64,000 bases of DNA from Polaribacter sp. NJDZ03 (GTDB lineage Bacteria; Bacteroidota; Bacteroidia; Flavobacteriales; Flavobacteriaceae), in assembly GCF_019263805.1 (NCBI RefSeq), contig NZ_CP079195.1, forward strand, positions 2,901,001-2,965,000, given 5' to 3'. Of the stretch, positions 43,164-54,214 are shown piece by piece; position 1 is the stretch's first letter; each line of letters begins with the position of its first letter. A model generated the notes under the pieces. It was given only the letters and a program-made list of their open reading frames with translations, was not told the DNA's origin and did no database searches. A program made the position numbers and the translations under genes.

Positions 43164-44201
43164 ATGTCAACAAATCAAAAAAATAACGAAGAAGAAATAG
43201 ATTTAGGTTCTTTATTTGTACTTATAGGTAAAGGATTTTCTAAGTTTTTTAATTTTATTGGAAGTGTTTTTAAAGCGTTTTTTAATTTTCTAATCATAAT
43301 TTTAATCTTTTTTAAACAACACTTTATTAAAATTGCAATTGCAGCATTAATTGGGGCTGTTGCAGGTGTCTTTTTGGAGGTAAAAAAGAAAGATCTTTAT
43401 GGATCTGATTTAATTGTAAAACCGAATTTTGAAAGTACAAGGCAATTATACAATAATATAAATTACTATAATGATCTTGTAAAACAACAGAAAACGGCAG
43501 ATTTAGCAGCTATTTTTAAATTAGATGAACCAACAGCTGCCAGTTTTAAGAAATTTACAATCACCTCAATTAAAACTGAAAACGATATTATTGATTCTTA
43601 CAATAAATTTATTTTGGATGTAGATACAGCAACTGTTAAGAGTTATAAATATGAACAGTTTAAAATGGCGTTCTCAGATTATGACTATAAGGCTCATGAA
43701 ATTCATGTAGTTTCAGAGAAAAACGACGTTTTTAATAATTTAGGAGATGTTATTATTTCTTCAGTTACAAAAAATAAATACTTTAATAGATTAAAAGAGT
43801 TAGGTAATGAGAATTTAAATAGAACAGATTCATTATTACGCCAAAATTTAGGTCAGGTAGATTCTTTGAGAAAGGTTTACATGCAAGTAATGGTTGAAGA
43901 GGCTAAGAAGCAAAGTAATGGAACAAATATAGATTTAGGAGGAGTAAAGAGCACAACTAAAGAATTAGAGCTATTTGAAACAAACAGAAGGATTAATAAT
44001 GAATTAATGAGTGTTGTTGATGATAAATCTGAAAAATATGAGATTATAAATGTAATTTCTAATTTTCAGGCGGTAGGTTATAAAATAAGTGGAGTTACAC
44101 AAAATTATGTGTTTTTATTATGTGCTTTAGGTGCGGCTATTATGATTTTATTTTTAATGATAAAACAGTTAAATACGTTTCTAAACAACTACAAAAAATA
44201 A
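43164..44201 (+). CDS. Wzz-like chain-length / polysaccharide co-polymerase protein
   Basis: A 345-residue inner-membrane protein with a hydrophobic block near the N-terminus (about 25-75, including IKIAIAALIGAVAGVFLEV), a long periplasmic helical region (about 75-310) and a C-terminal helix (FLLCALGAAIMILFLMI). That layout matches Wzz co-polymerases, which set O-antigen or capsule chain length, and there is no kinase domain. It heads the polysaccharide locus, 3 bp before rmlB. Confidence 0.72.
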   Translation: MSTNQKNNEEEIDLGSLFVLIGKGFSKFFNFIGSVFKAFFNFLIIILIFFKQHFIKIAIAALIGAVAGVFLEVKKKDLYGSDLIVKPNFESTRQLYNNINYYNDLVKQQKTADLAAIFKLDEPTAASFKKFTITSIKTENDIIDSYNKFILDVDTATVKSYKYEQFKMAFSDYDYKAHEIHVVSEKNDVFNNLGDVIISSVTKNKYFNRLKELGNENLNRTDSLLRQNLGQVDSLRKVYMQVMVEEAKKQSNGTNIDLGGVKSTTKELELFETNRRINNELMSVVDDKSEKYEIINVISNFQAVGYKISGVTQNYVFLLCALGAAIMILFLMIKQLNTFLNNYKK

Positions 44202-44204
44202 ACA

Positions 44205-45212
44205 ATGCAAACAATTCTTATAACAGGTGGAGCAGGGTTTATAGGCTCTAATTTTATACCTTATTTTTTAAATACCAATAAAAATTACAAAGTTGTAAAC
44301 TTAGATCTACTTACGTATGCAGGAGATCTTTCTAACTTGTCTGAAATAGAAGATAATGAAAGATATATTTTTGTAAAAGGAGATATTTGTGACAGAGATT
44401 TGGTAGAAAACCTTTTTAAGGAACATAAATTTACAGGGGTTATTCATTTTGCGGCAGAATCTCATGTAGATAATTCTATTAAAAATCCTGATGCTTTTGT
44501 TAGAACAAACGTTTTTGGAACTTTTAATTTACTAGATGTTGCAAAAAAATATTGGATGGAAAGCCCGAATGTATTTACAAAAGGTTTTGAAAGCTCAAGA
44601 TTTTTACATGTTTCTACAGATGAGGTATATGGCACTTTAGGTGAAACAGGTTTGTTTACAGAAGAAACACCTTATGCACCAAATAGTCCGTATAGTGCAT
44701 CTAAAGCATCATCAGATTTTATGGTAAGAAGCTATTTTCATACGTTTGGGATGAATGTTGTAACCACCAATTGTTCTAATAATTATGGGCCGAAACAACA
44801 TGATGAAAAACTGATTCCTACAATTATAAGAAAAGCAATTTCTGGGGAAAATATTCCCATTTATGGTGATGGAAAAAATATAAGAGATTGGTTATTTGTA
44901 TTAGACCATTGTACTGGAATAGCACTTGCTTTTAAAGAAGGTAAATTAGGGGAAACCTACAATATTGGCGGTAAAAACGAACGAAATAATTTATATATAG
45001 CAAATGCTATTTGTGAAATTTTAGACGATGAAAAACCAAAAGGAAAATCGTACAAAGAACAAATTAGTTTTGTAGAAGACAGAGCAGGTCATGATTTTAG
45101 ATATGCAATTGATGCATCGAAAATAGAGAATAAATTAAACTGGAAAGCTCAAGAAAATTTTGAGACTGGTATTAGAAAAACCATTCAGTGGTATTTAGAA
45201 AAATATAGTTAA
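44205..45212 (+). CDS. rfbB: dTDP-glucose 4,6-dehydratase
   Basis: A 335-residue SDR-type enzyme. NAD-binding [10 protein letters not shown] at the N-terminus, the active-site [11 protein letters not shown] and Y-x3-K pair (YSASKAS), and the extended family segment [17 protein letters not shown]. It makes dTDP-4-keto-6-deoxyglucose. Followed directly by rfbA and rfbC, but not by rfbD. Confidence 0.95.
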   Translation: MQTILITGGAGFIGSNFIPYFLNTNKNYKVVNLDLLTYAGDLSNLSEIEDNERYIFVKGDICDRDLVENLFKEHKFTGVIHFAAESHVDNSIKNPDAFVRTNVFGTFNLLDVAKKYWMESPNVFTKGFESSRFLHVSTDEVYGTLGETGLFTEETPYAPNSPYSASKASSDFMVRSYFHTFGMNVVTTNCSNNYGPKQHDEKLIPTIIRKAISGENIPIYGDGKNIRDWLFVLDHCTGIALAFKEGKLGETYNIGGKNERNNLYIANAICEILDDEKPKGKSYKEQISFVEDRAGHDFRYAIDASKIENKLNWKAQENFETGIRKTIQWYLEKYS

Positions 45213-45214
45213 AT

Positions 45215-46072
45215 ATGAAAGGAATAGTTTTAGCAGGAGGTTCTGGTACAAGGTTGCATCCTCTTACATTAGCGGTTAGTAAACAGTTAATGCCAGTGTA
45301 TGACAAACCGATGATTTATTATCCTATTTCTGTTTTAATCCTTTCAGGGATAAATGAAATATTAATCATTTCTACACCGCAAGATTTACCATTGTTTAAA
45401 AGATTATTGGGTGATGGAAAAAAATATGGATGTGATTTTCAATATGCAGTTCAAGAAGAACCTAATGGATTGGCAGAGGCATTTATTATTGGGGAGAAAT
45501 TTATAAAAAATGATAGTGTAGCTTTAATTTTAGGTGATAATATTTTTTATGGTTCTGGTTTACCAAGATTATTAAAAGAAAATAATAATCCTGATGGAGG
45601 AATTGTATATGCTTATCATGTAAATGATCCAGAACGCTATGGAGTGGTAGAGTTCGATGATGATAAGAAGGTGTTATCTATTGAAGAGAAACCTTTAGAG
45701 CCTAAATCTAATTATGCAGTTCCAGGAATTTATTTTTATGATAATTCTGTTATAGAAATTGCAAAAAAAATGAAGCCAAGTAAAAGAGGAGAGCTTGAGA
45801 TAACAGATATTAATAAAACCTATTTAGAAAAAGGAAAATTAAAAGTAACCATTTTAGATAGAGGTACTGCTTGGTTAGATACTGGTACTTTTAACTCTTT
45901 AATGCAAGCCTCTCAATTTGTACAGGTAATTGAAGAAAGACAAGGTTTAAAAATAGGTTCTATAGAAGAAGCTGCTTTTAGAGCTGGTTTTATTACCAAA
46001 CAAGAAATGTATGAATTAGCAAAACCACTTTTAAAAAGTGGTTATGGAAATAATTTATTAGAAATAAAATGA
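45215..46072 (+). CDS. rfbA: Glucose-1-phosphate thymidylyltransferase
   Basis: A 285-residue nucleotidyltransferase with [30 protein letters not shown] at the start, [14 protein letters not shown], and [21 protein letters not shown]. It makes dTDP-glucose from dTTP and glucose 1-phosphate. It begins 2 bp after rfbB and overlaps rfbC by 4 bp (ATGA). Confidence 0.95.
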   Translation: MKGIVLAGGSGTRLHPLTLAVSKQLMPVYDKPMIYYPISVLILSGINEILIISTPQDLPLFKRLLGDGKKYGCDFQYAVQEEPNGLAEAFIIGEKFIKNDSVALILGDNIFYGSGLPRLLKENNNPDGGIVYAYHVNDPERYGVVEFDDDKKVLSIEEKPLEPKSNYAVPGIYFYDNSVIEIAKKMKPSKRGELEITDINKTYLEKGKLKVTILDRGTAWLDTGTFNSLMQASQFVQVIEERQGLKIGSIEEAAFRAGFITKQEMYELAKPLLKSGYGNNLLEIK

Positions 46073-46620
46073 TAGTTAAAGAGACAGGATTAAAAGATTG
46101 TTTTGTAATAGAACCAATTTTTTTTAAAGATAATAGAGGGTGTTTTTTAATGGAATATAATAAAAAAGAGTTTCAAGAAAAGACAGGTTTTACTGGAGAT
46201 TTTGTTTTAGGAAATCAATCTACTTCGCAATATGGTGTTGTAAGAGGTTTGCATTTACAAAGAGGCGAGTTTGCACAAGCAAAATTAGTAAGAGTTGTAA
46301 AGGGCAGAATTTTAGACGTTGCCGTTGATGCAAGAAAAGATTCTGAAACTTATGGTAAAGTGTTTTCGGTAGAATTGTCTGCAGAAAATAATAAACAATT
46401 ATTTGTTCCAAGAGGATTTTTACATGGTTTTTCTGTTTTAGAAGATGATACTATTGTATCTTATAAATGTGATAATTATTATAACCTAAAGTCTGAAGAT
46501 GGCGTTATTTATAATGATGAAGATTTAAAAATTGATTGGAAAATACCTTCTAATAAAGTTACATTGTCAGAAAAGGATACTAAATTACACCCATTTAACA
46601 AGTTTGTAAAGGAATCGTAA
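46069..46620 (+). CDS. rfbC: dTDP-4-dehydrorhamnose 3,5-epimerase
   Basis: A 183-residue cupin epimerase with [14 protein letters not shown], the catalytic-His segment [21 protein letters not shown], the [16 protein letters not shown] strand and [14 protein letters not shown]. The locus lacks dTDP-4-dehydrorhamnose reductase (rfbD), so either it lies elsewhere or a different dTDP-6-deoxysugar is made. The gap of 219 bp after it (46621-46839) shows no gene. Confidence 0.93.
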   Translation: MIVKETGLKDCFVIEPIFFKDNRGCFLMEYNKKEFQEKTGFTGDFVLGNQSTSQYGVVRGLHLQRGEFAQAKLVRVVKGRILDVAVDARKDSETYGKVFSVELSAENNKQLFVPRGFLHGFSVLEDDTIVSYKCDNYYNLKSEDGVIYNDEDLKIDWKIPSNKVTLSEKDTKLHPFNKFVKES

Positions 46621-46839
46621 TTTACAATAAGTTATTTATTAAAAAATATACCTCATCTTAATTATAACAAAAATTATTTTGTTTATTCGAGATATATCTA
46701 GTAGCACAAGCTATTAAAAGATTCTCGTACCTGTAAGTAAGCTACATAACATTTATGGAGTCAGAATCGTAGATGAAAAATAATAAAACACAGATTAAAT
46801 CTTTATTGTTTAGAGGTTAAAAGTATTAAATTATATATA

Positions 46840-48255
46840 ATGAATATAGTTATTAAAGGTTTTAGTTGGAATTTTATTACGCAAGTATATAAAGTTTTAT
46901 TTTCTTCTTTAACCTTAGTTGTATTAGCAAGGTTAATTGATGTCTCTGACTTCGGTATTATAGGTATGGCAACTGTTTTTGTGCTATTTTTTAATACAAT
47001 ACAAAATATTGGGTTTGATAGTTCTATCATTTATTCTAAAAGTTTTAAAGAAAATCATTTACTTTCTTTATTTCTTTTAAATATAATTTTAGGGGTTTTT
47101 ATTTATCTAGGAGGATATTTATTATCACCATTTTTATCATATTTTTATGATAATAAAGAAATAGAATCGATCTTTAAAGTACTTGTTTTAACAGTCTTAT
47201 TATCTAGCTTTGGTATTGTTTCTAGAGGTTATTTGCAAAAGAAATTAGATTTTAAAAGATTAGCTATAGTAGAAATAATTGCTATTACTATATCAGGAGT
47301 TATTGCAGTTTTTTTAGCAATAAAAAATTATGGTTACTGGTCTTTAATAGTTCAGCAATTAGTTACAGTTGGTTTAACTTCTTTGGGTTTTTTACTTATA
47401 ACATTTAAGAGTGTTTTTGGACATAAGTTTTTTTCATTTAAAATTATCTATGAACATTTAAAGTTTGGGTATAATGTATTTATTTTTAACGTTTTAAATT
47501 TTTTCGCTCAGCAATTAGATGTTCTTTTAATTGGTAAATTACTTGGTGAGGAACAGTTAGGGATATACTTATTAGCCTTCAATTTAATTTTAAAACCAAT
47601 ATCATTATTAGTTCAGATTTTCAACAAAACTATTTATCCCGTTTTAACAAAAGTTAAATCATCTTTAATTAGAGATAGTTATATTAGTTTTACATATTCA
47701 TTTTTCTTTTTTTTAGCGCCATTAATTATTTTTCTTGTATCTATAAGTCAAATTTTGGTACCAGAGCTTTTAACTAATAAATGGATTGAAACTTTACCAC
47801 TTCTTTTAATTTTTGGTTACCAATGTGTTAGAATGATAATAGCATCTCCATCAGGACTATTATTTTTGATAACAGGAAACCCAAATAAACAATGGAAATA
47901 TGCAATATTTATATCTATTCCTTTAAGGTTTATTGGAGTGTTTTTAGGTTACTTTTTTTTTAAATCTGCTTTAGGTATAGCTTTGGGCATCAATTTATTT
48001 GCTACAATTGAAATGTTTGCTGGGTTTTATATTACCTTTAAATTAATAAATTTAAAAATATATAATTATTTAATGTATTTTAAAAACTACTTTTTTTCAC
48101 TATTCTTACTTATTACCTTATTATTTATTATTAATACGTTTATTTCTTTAGTTTGGTTTTCATTTTTAATGCAGCTCTTAACAATAATAATATTTGTATT
48201 TTTTAATAGAAATGAAATAGGAATTAATATAAAAAAAGTTAAAGAAATTTTATGA
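46840..48255 (+). CDS. Oligosaccharide flippase (Wzx-like)
   Basis: A 471-residue polytopic membrane protein of the MATE/MOP superfamily, with some twelve to fourteen hydrophobic helices and the family start NIVIKGFSWNFITQVYKVLF...VVLARLIDVSDFG. It would flip lipid-linked repeat units across the inner membrane. It overlaps the next gene by 4 bp (ATGA), and the downstream genes are tightly coupled to it, so it leads a sub-operon of the polysaccharide locus. Confidence 0.88.
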   Translation: MNIVIKGFSWNFITQVYKVLFSSLTLVVLARLIDVSDFGIIGMATVFVLFFNTIQNIGFDSSIIYSKSFKENHLLSLFLLNIILGVFIYLGGYLLSPFLSYFYDNKEIESIFKVLVLTVLLSSFGIVSRGYLQKKLDFKRLAIVEIIAITISGVIAVFLAIKNYGYWSLIVQQLVTVGLTSLGFLLITFKSVFGHKFFSFKIIYEHLKFGYNVFIFNVLNFFAQQLDVLLIGKLLGEEQLGIYLLAFNLILKPISLLVQIFNKTIYPVLTKVKSSLIRDSYISFTYSFFFFLAPLIIFLVSISQILVPELLTNKWIETLPLLLIFGYQCVRMIIASPSGLLFLITGNPNKQWKYAIFISIPLRFIGVFLGYFFFKSALGIALGINLFATIEMFAGFYITFKLINLKIYNYLMYFKNYFFSLFLLITLLFIINTFISLVWFSFLMQLLTIIIFVFFNRNEIGINIKKVKEIL

Positions 48256-49472
48256 AAAAAATAGGAATAGTAACTACTTGGTTTGAAAGGGGAGCTGCTT
48301 ATGTCTCTAAACAATTTAAAGAAATTTGGGAAGAAGAAAACGAAGTATTTATATACGCTAGAGGTGGTGAGGATGTTGCCTCTAATGACCCAAAGTGGGA
48401 GACAAAACAGATTACTTATGGTAAAAGGTATTCTTACACAAAGTTAGATAAAATAGACCTTAAGCATTTTGAAAATTGGGTTAAAACAAATAATCTAGAC
48501 ATTGTTTTTTTTAATGAACAGCATATTTGGTCACCAGTTTTATTGTGTAGAGAACTAGGAGTAACAATTGGTTCTTATATAGATTATTACACAGCATCAA
48601 CAGTTCCTTTATTTGGTGTTTTCGATTTTCTAATTTGCAATACTAAGAGACATTATAATGTCTTTAATTGGCATCCACAAGTTTTTTATATTCCTTGGGG
48701 TACAAACCAGAATATATTTAACAAAACACAAAAAAAAATCACAAAATTAAATGAAATAGTTTTTTTCCATTCAGCAGGAATGAATCCTTATAGAAAAGGG
48801 ACAGATTTTTTGATAAAAGCATTTAACGAATTAGATTCAGATATAGCAAAGTTAATTATACATTCTCAGGCAGATATTTTTAATTTTTTTCCGAAATTAA
48901 AAAATGTATGTGAAGATTTAATAAAACAGAACAAACTAGAAATTATAAATGGAACAATATCCGCACCTGGTTTGTATCATAAAGGTGATGTTTATGTATA
49001 TCCAACTAGATTAGAAGGAATTGGTTTGTCTATTGCGGAAGCAGGGAGTTGTGGAATGCCGGTAATAACAACAAATGAAGCACCAATGAATGAGTTTGTT
49101 GTTGATAAAAAAAATGGTCACTTAATTAATGTTTCGTCCAGAAAAGAGAGAAGGGATAAATATTATTGGAAAGAGAGCTATGTAGATATAAATCATTTAA
49201 CATTTTTATTACAAGATTATGTTACTAATTCTCTGAATTTAGAAGAAAGAAAGAGAAATGCAATAGCCTATTCAGAAGAAAACTTTAATTGGTCTCAGAA
49301 TGCTAAAAATATATTACCAATTGTAAAGGAGGTAAAAAAAATAGAAAATGATACAGAATTAATTTTTAATATTAAGAAGTACGAGCAATCTAGAGGGCTC
49401 AAATTTTATTTAAGTAATTTGGTGTTATATGATAAGGTTAAAAATAAAATTAAAAATCACCTAATAAAGTGA
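48252..49472 (+). CDS. Glycosyltransferase family 4-like protein
   Basis: A 406-residue GT-B transferase. The C-terminal half carries the sugar-nucleotide binding segment VYVYPTRLEGIGLSIAEAGSCGMPVITTNEAPMNE with the E-x7-E pair. The N-terminal half starts IGIVTTWFERGAAYVSKQF, an acceptor-domain pattern. It adds one sugar of the repeat unit; donor and linkage are unknown. It overlaps the flippase gene by 4 bp. Confidence 0.85.
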   Translation: MKKIGIVTTWFERGAAYVSKQFKEIWEEENEVFIYARGGEDVASNDPKWETKQITYGKRYSYTKLDKIDLKHFENWVKTNNLDIVFFNEQHIWSPVLLCRELGVTIGSYIDYYTASTVPLFGVFDFLICNTKRHYNVFNWHPQVFYIPWGTNQNIFNKTQKKITKLNEIVFFHSAGMNPYRKGTDFLIKAFNELDSDIAKLIIHSQADIFNFFPKLKNVCEDLIKQNKLEIINGTISAPGLYHKGDVYVYPTRLEGIGLSIAEAGSCGMPVITTNEAPMNEFVVDKKNGHLINVSSRKERRDKYYWKESYVDINHLTFLLQDYVTNSLNLEERKRNAIAYSEENFNWSQNAKNILPIVKEVKKIENDTELIFNIKKYEQSRGLKFYLSNLVLYDKVKNKIKNHLIK

Positions 49473-49507
49473 TATTAAAAAAATACTTACTAAAGTAGAG
49501 TTTGTTT

Positions 49508-50689
49508 ATGAAAATATTGATTGTTAATACTTTATATTATCCTAATAGTATTGGAGGTGCAGAGAAATCAGTACAAATTTTAGCTGAAAAACTAGTACTT
49601 TCAGGACATGTTGTAAAAGTTGTTTGTTTAGATAAACAAGACTCAAATTATGAAATAAAAGGAGTTAGTGTTAATGCTTTAAAAATTAAAAACAATTATT
49701 GGCCTTTTGATAATAGTACTAAGTCTCCATATCAGAAATTTTTATGGCATTTAAAAGATTCTAAGAATACCAACTATCTTAGTGAGTTTAATAAAATATT
49801 TATAGAATTTAAACCAGATGTTTTATTTACAAATAATTTAAGTGGCTTTTCTACCAATATTTGGTCAATAGCAAAGCAATTTAAGGTAAAGATAGTTCAT
49901 ACTTTAAGAGATTATTATTTACAATGTCCAAAAATAACAAAGTTTAAAAATGAAAAAAATTGTAAAACTCTTTGCGTAGATTGTAAATTACTTTCTATTA
50001 CAAAAAAGAAAGATTCAGCTAAAGTAGATCATGTAATAGGTATTAGTAATTATATTTTACAAGATCATTTAAAAAATGGATATTTTAAAGATGTGCAGAA
50101 TCAAGTAATTTATAATGGTTTTAATATTAAGAGTAAACATAATTCTATAGATAATGATAAAATTGTGTTTGGTTATATTGGTCAGGTTAATAAATCGAAG
50201 GGTGTTGAGTTGTTATTACAAAGTTTCTTAAATATAAAAAGTAAGAATTGGCAACTTTTAATTGCAGGAAATATAGAGGAAAAATATCTTAATTATTTAA
50301 AAGGAATTAATAATTCTGATAAAATAAAATTCTTAGGGTTTATAAATAGCAATGATTTCTTTAAGAAAATAGATGTGTTAATTGTGCCTTCATTATGGCA
50401 CGAGCCTTTCGGAAGAGTTGTTTTAGAATCTTTAATACATAAAAAACCTGTTATTGGTAGTAAGAGAGGTGGCATCATAGAACTTTTGTCGAATAATAAA
50501 GCCTTTATTTTTAACCCGGATGATGAAAATTTAGATCTTCTTATCGAAAAAATAATTTTAGACAAGAATTTTTTAAATAGTTTTAATTTTAATGAGGAGT
50601 TTCTTAAACAGTTTAAAGTAGAAAAAGTTGTAGAGGAGTATTTAAATGTGTTTCATAAATTATTGATCAATGAGGGTAAAATTAAATAA
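49508..50689 (+). CDS. Glycosyltransferase family 4
   Basis: A 393-residue GT-B transferase. ATG 49508 preferred over a TTG two codons upstream, giving MKILIVNTLYYPNSIGGAEKS, the typical GT4 N-terminus. The C-terminal half contains FGYIGQVNKSKGVELLLQ and the E-x7-E motif EPFGRVVLES in PSLWHEPFGRVVLESLIHKKPV. A cysteine group CKTLCVDCKLL lies near 155-165. It overlaps the next gene by 20 bp. Confidence 0.88.
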   Translation: MKILIVNTLYYPNSIGGAEKSVQILAEKLVLSGHVVKVVCLDKQDSNYEIKGVSVNALKIKNNYWPFDNSTKSPYQKFLWHLKDSKNTNYLSEFNKIFIEFKPDVLFTNNLSGFSTNIWSIAKQFKVKIVHTLRDYYLQCPKITKFKNEKNCKTLCVDCKLLSITKKKDSAKVDHVIGISNYILQDHLKNGYFKDVQNQVIYNGFNIKSKHNSIDNDKIVFGYIGQVNKSKGVELLLQSFLNIKSKNWQLLIAGNIEEKYLNYLKGINNSDKIKFLGFINSNDFFKKIDVLIVPSLWHEPFGRVVLESLIHKKPVIGSKRGGIIELLSNNKAFIFNPDDENLDLLIEKIILDKNFLNSFNFNEEFLKQFKVEKVVEEYLNVFHKLLINEGKIK

Positions 50690-51842
50690 GCTTTTTTTTT
50701 GGTCTATTCTTTTAACAATAATATCTACACAAGGTGTTTTAACTTTTGTCGTTTTTAAATTTCTTGGTAATTGGGAATTAAAAAAACTTATCCATCCTCT
50801 TTCTTTTTTTTTAATTTGTTTTCTGTTCCTTTTTAAAGCAATAAAAAAAATAAAAGTCACCATTATAGACTCACTTTTTATTCTATATTTTTTGGGGTTA
50901 TTTATAGTATTGTTGTTTAATAATAATGGATTACAATCTTTATATATTTCGTTTAGAGAAGTGTATTTTTTATTTATTCTCATTTTTATATTTCAAAAAT
51001 TAGAAATCGAAGAAAAAGAGTGGAATAAAATATTAAACCTTCTTTTTTATTTACTAATATTAAATACAGGGTTTATAATATTAACCTATGTTTTAGGGCC
51101 AAAGAGTTATATGGAATTAATGACAGGACGTTATAGATGGGGAATTGATCCTGAATATAAATTTAAAATGACTAATTTTTCTAAATTTTGGAGATCTCCA
51201 GCTCTTATTGGTAATCCTGCATCTGTAGGTTATTTTAGTATTTTAACTTATCTTTTAATGGATCAAAATGAAAAATTTAAAAAGAAGAAATACTTTGCAT
51301 TAATACCTTTAATTTTTTCATTTGTAAGAAGTCCATACTTGATTTTTATAGTATATGAGTTTTTTAAGTTTTTTACCAAAAAGAAAAATTTGAAGAAGTT
51401 AGTTTTACTTTTAAAGGTTGGAATGCCTGTTGGTGTTTTAACATTTATTTTTTTAGCTAAAAATAATATTTTATCAACAGCATCTTTATATGATAGAGTT
51501 CATTTATGGACTACTCAGATTAATGTAGATTATAATTTTCTTTTTGGAGGAGCAATTGGTAATGTAGGAGGAGGTGTTAGAGGAATAGGTGGTTTTATAG
51601 AGACTATAGATAGTTCTTGGTTCTTTTTTTTATTTTCATCTGGGTTTATAGGAATTGTTTTAATTATTCTTTTTATTCTTCAAAAAATTAAAAATAATAA
51701 TAAGTCCTTTTTTATTTTAATAGCCTTTTTTTTAGCTGGTTTTCTTGTTCATTTAACACAAAGCATTGTGTTTTTAGGAATCTTTCCGTTATTGTTTATA
51801 AAAATAAAAAAAGAGAAAGTAATACATAATTTAGAAAAATGA
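50670..51842 (+). CDS. O-antigen polymerase/ligase-like membrane protein (first of two)
   Basis: A 390-residue protein with about ten hydrophobic helices and a periplasmic loop (about 140-180) with TGRYRWGIDPEYKFKMTN. It fits the Wzy polymerase or WaaL ligase class, whose members diverge strongly. Start overlaps the previous gene by 20 bp and the end overlaps the next by 4 bp. Very AT-rich. Role is inferred from topology and context. Confidence 0.7.
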   Translation: MRVKLNKLFFWSILLTIISTQGVLTFVVFKFLGNWELKKLIHPLSFFLICFLFLFKAIKKIKVTIIDSLFILYFLGLFIVLLFNNNGLQSLYISFREVYFLFILIFIFQKLEIEEKEWNKILNLLFYLLILNTGFIILTYVLGPKSYMELMTGRYRWGIDPEYKFKMTNFSKFWRSPALIGNPASVGYFSILTYLLMDQNEKFKKKKYFALIPLIFSFVRSPYLIFIVYEFFKFFTKKKNLKKLVLLLKVGMPVGVLTFIFLAKNNILSTASLYDRVHLWTTQINVDYNFLFGGAIGNVGGGVRGIGGFIETIDSSWFFFLFSSGFIGIVLIILFILQKIKNNNKSFFILIAFFLAGFLVHLTQSIVFLGIFPLLFIKIKKEKVIHNLEK

Positions 51843-53158
51843 AAATAAGTATTTTACATAAGTTCTTTTTAAGTTTCACTTTAGTTTTAGCATCTTTTCC
51901 TTTACTTCCTTTTGGAGTTAGAAGTGTCGTAACTGTTATCTGGTGTCTATCTGGTATTTTATTTTATTTTAAAGAAAATAAGATTAATGTTAAATTGAAT
52001 AAAGAAATATGGGTGTTTTTAATTCCGTATTTAATATTAATTTTTTCATTAATTTATTCTAAAAATACAAATGAAGGAATAAATACCTTAACTAAAATGT
52101 TGTCTTTTATAATTATTCCAATTCCTTTTTTTTTAAATAGAAATATTTTTAATAATAAAAATGTGTTTAGAATTATATATGTTTTTTCTATTGCCGTTGT
52201 TTTACTAGTTCTTTATCAATTAAGTGTAGTCTTATTTAATATGGACTATTTATTGGAAGGATTATCAGTATCAGAAATAAAAATTAACGGATACAAATCT
52301 ATTCATGAGGTTACTGAAGAAGCTGTTTCAAGAATTAAGCTTAGAAGGTTTAGAAGTTTTATAAATACCATTTCAAACACACATACTACTTACCAAGGAT
52401 TATGGATATCTTTTACTATTTTTATATTTAGTGCTTCAATTTATAAAAGGAAGATATGGGCTGAAAGAGTCGTTTTATTCTTTTTAGTAGTTATCTTGTT
52501 AACTTGGTTATACCTTATTTCAACTAGAATGCCTTTATTGTCTCTTTTAGTATCTAGTATTATAACTATTGTTGTTTTTGGTAGATTAACAAAAAAGAAG
52601 TTGTTTTATTTAGGTTTTACTTTTTCGCTAATTTGTATTCTTACATTATCGTTTAAGAACCCACTATCTATAAGGGTAAAAGAGTATTTTAACACAGGGT
52701 TTCAGGTTTTAAATAAAAGTTCAAAAATTAATGATTATAATTCTTCAAATGTTAGAAACGGTATATATTACTGTTCGTTAAATTTAATTCCTAAAAATTT
52801 ATTTTTAGGTGTTGGTATTGGTGACATGCAAGATGAATTAAATAATTGTTATTCTACAGAACTTAGTTCTGTTATTTATAGTTGGAATGATTATAATACT
52901 CATAATCAGTATCTTTTATTTTTTGTTTCTTCTGGTGTTATTGGTTTTATAGCCTTTATGTTTTTTTTGTTTTATATGATAAGAAAATCTTATAGAGATA
53001 AAAATTTTATATATTTTTATTTTATAATATCTATTTGTCTGATGTTTTTAACGGAAAATATTTTAGTAAGATCAGATGGTGTTATCTTTTTTTCTTTCTT
53101 TAATTCGCTTTTATTTTTTAATACCCTAAAAAAGAAAAATTCGTATGATTATAATTAA
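51839..53158 (+). CDS. O-antigen ligase/polymerase-like membrane protein (second of two)
   Basis: A 439-residue polytopic protein. The segment STRMPLLSLLVSSIITIVVFGRLTKKK and the large periplasmic loop before NDYNTHNQYLLFFVSSGVIG fit the Wzy_C/O-antigen ligase family. With the preceding gene it gives two such proteins in a row; one may polymerise repeat units and one may transfer the finished chain. They cannot be told apart by sequence alone. Overlaps both neighbours (4 and 14 bp). Confidence 0.75.
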   Translation: MKISILHKFFLSFTLVLASFPLLPFGVRSVVTVIWCLSGILFYFKENKINVKLNKEIWVFLIPYLILIFSLIYSKNTNEGINTLTKMLSFIIIPIPFFLNRNIFNNKNVFRIIYVFSIAVVLLVLYQLSVVLFNMDYLLEGLSVSEIKINGYKSIHEVTEEAVSRIKLRRFRSFINTISNTHTTYQGLWISFTIFIFSASIYKRKIWAERVVLFFLVVILLTWLYLISTRMPLLSLLVSSIITIVVFGRLTKKKLFYLGFTFSLICILTLSFKNPLSIRVKEYFNTGFQVLNKSSKINDYNSSNVRNGIYYCSLNLIPKNLFLGVGIGDMQDELNNCYSTELSSVIYSWNDYNTHNQYLLFFVSSGVIGFIAFMFFLFYMIRKSYRDKNFIYFYFIISICLMFLTENILVRSDGVIFFSFFNSLLFFNTLKKKNSYDYN

Positions 53159-54200
53159 TTCAAGATTTTTAACTCAAAGAATTACAGGGGTTCAAAGGTT
53201 TGCAATTGAAATTTGTAAGGAGTTAAAAAAAAGTAATTTAGAAATTGAATTTGTTTCTCCAAAAAATATTATAAATTCTGAGATTGCAGAAGAATTAGAT
53301 ATAAAAAAAATTGGTAATTTAACAGGTCATTTATGGGAGCAAATAACATTACAATTGTATGTTAGCAAAAAAGATGCCTTATTAATTTCATTATGTAATA
53401 CTGCTCCTCTTTTTTTAAAACATCAAATTGTAACAATCCATGATCTAAGTTTTATGTTATTTCCCGAATGGAATTCAAAAATGTTTTCATTGGTATATAA
53501 TTTTATGATACCGATTATAGCTAAAAAGGCAGACCATATATTAACAGTTAGTAATAGCTCTAAAAAAGAACTGATTAGTGAATTAGAAATACCTGAAAAT
53601 AAAATTAGTGTTATCTACAATGCTGTAAGTACCATTTTTTTAGAAAAAGATGCACAAGAAAAAGAAAGTTATAAAAATGAAGAAGATTATATTCTAACAG
53701 TTTCTTCTTTTCATCCTAGAAAAAATTTAAAAAGATTAATTGAAGCATTTCTTATATTACCTGATAAAAAATTAAAGTTATATATTATTGGTAATTTTGA
53801 TAAAAATTTTGCTTTTGAGGCTTTAAATATAGAAGAACATCATTCTCGCATTAAAATACTAACAGGTGTAAATGATTATGATTTAAAAGGATTTTATAAG
53901 AACGCAAGGCTTTTTGTATATCCTAGTTTGTATGAAGGTTTTGGTATACCAATAATAGAAGCTATGAGTTGTGGTGCTCCTGTATGTGTTTCTAATATAG
54001 ATGTTTTTAAAGAAGTTTGTGGTAACAATGCGGTGTATTTTAATCCTAAAAGTACAGCGGATATAAAAGATAAAATTATTTTATCAATAAATAAACCTAA
54101 GCAAGTATTTAATCAATTGGATAAATATAGTTGGACGAAGTCTGCTAGTTTCTTAAAAATAAAAATTTTAGAATTAGAGGCAAAGCATTTAAAAAAGTAA
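53145..54200 (+). CDS. Glycosyltransferase family 4
   Basis: A 351-residue GT-B transferase. N-terminal pattern NSRFLTQRITGVQRFAIEI, donor-domain motifs SSFHPRKNLKRLIEAF and LFVYPSLYEGFGIPIIEAMSCGAPVCVSN with the E-x7-E pair. It resembles mannosyl/rhamnosyl transferases of WbaZ/WbdB type. It overlaps the previous gene by 14 bp and ends the coupled gene block; a 288-bp gap follows. Confidence 0.88.
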   Translation: MIIINSRFLTQRITGVQRFAIEICKELKKSNLEIEFVSPKNIINSEIAEELDIKKIGNLTGHLWEQITLQLYVSKKDALLISLCNTAPLFLKHQIVTIHDLSFMLFPEWNSKMFSLVYNFMIPIIAKKADHILTVSNSSKKELISELEIPENKISVIYNAVSTIFLEKDAQEKESYKNEEDYILTVSSFHPRKNLKRLIEAFLILPDKKLKLYIIGNFDKNFAFEALNIEEHHSRIKILTGVNDYDLKGFYKNARLFVYPSLYEGFGIPIIEAMSCGAPVCVSNIDVFKEVCGNNAVYFNPKSTADIKDKIILSINKPKQVFNQLDKYSWTKSASFLKIKILELEAKHLKK

Positions 54201-54214
54201 AACCTTTTTAATAA

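Noticed and set aside
50670..53158. The two polymerase-like genes as one gene split by a frameshift
   Set aside because: Each has its own N-terminus, full set of helices and ATGA-type overlap, so they are two complete proteins.
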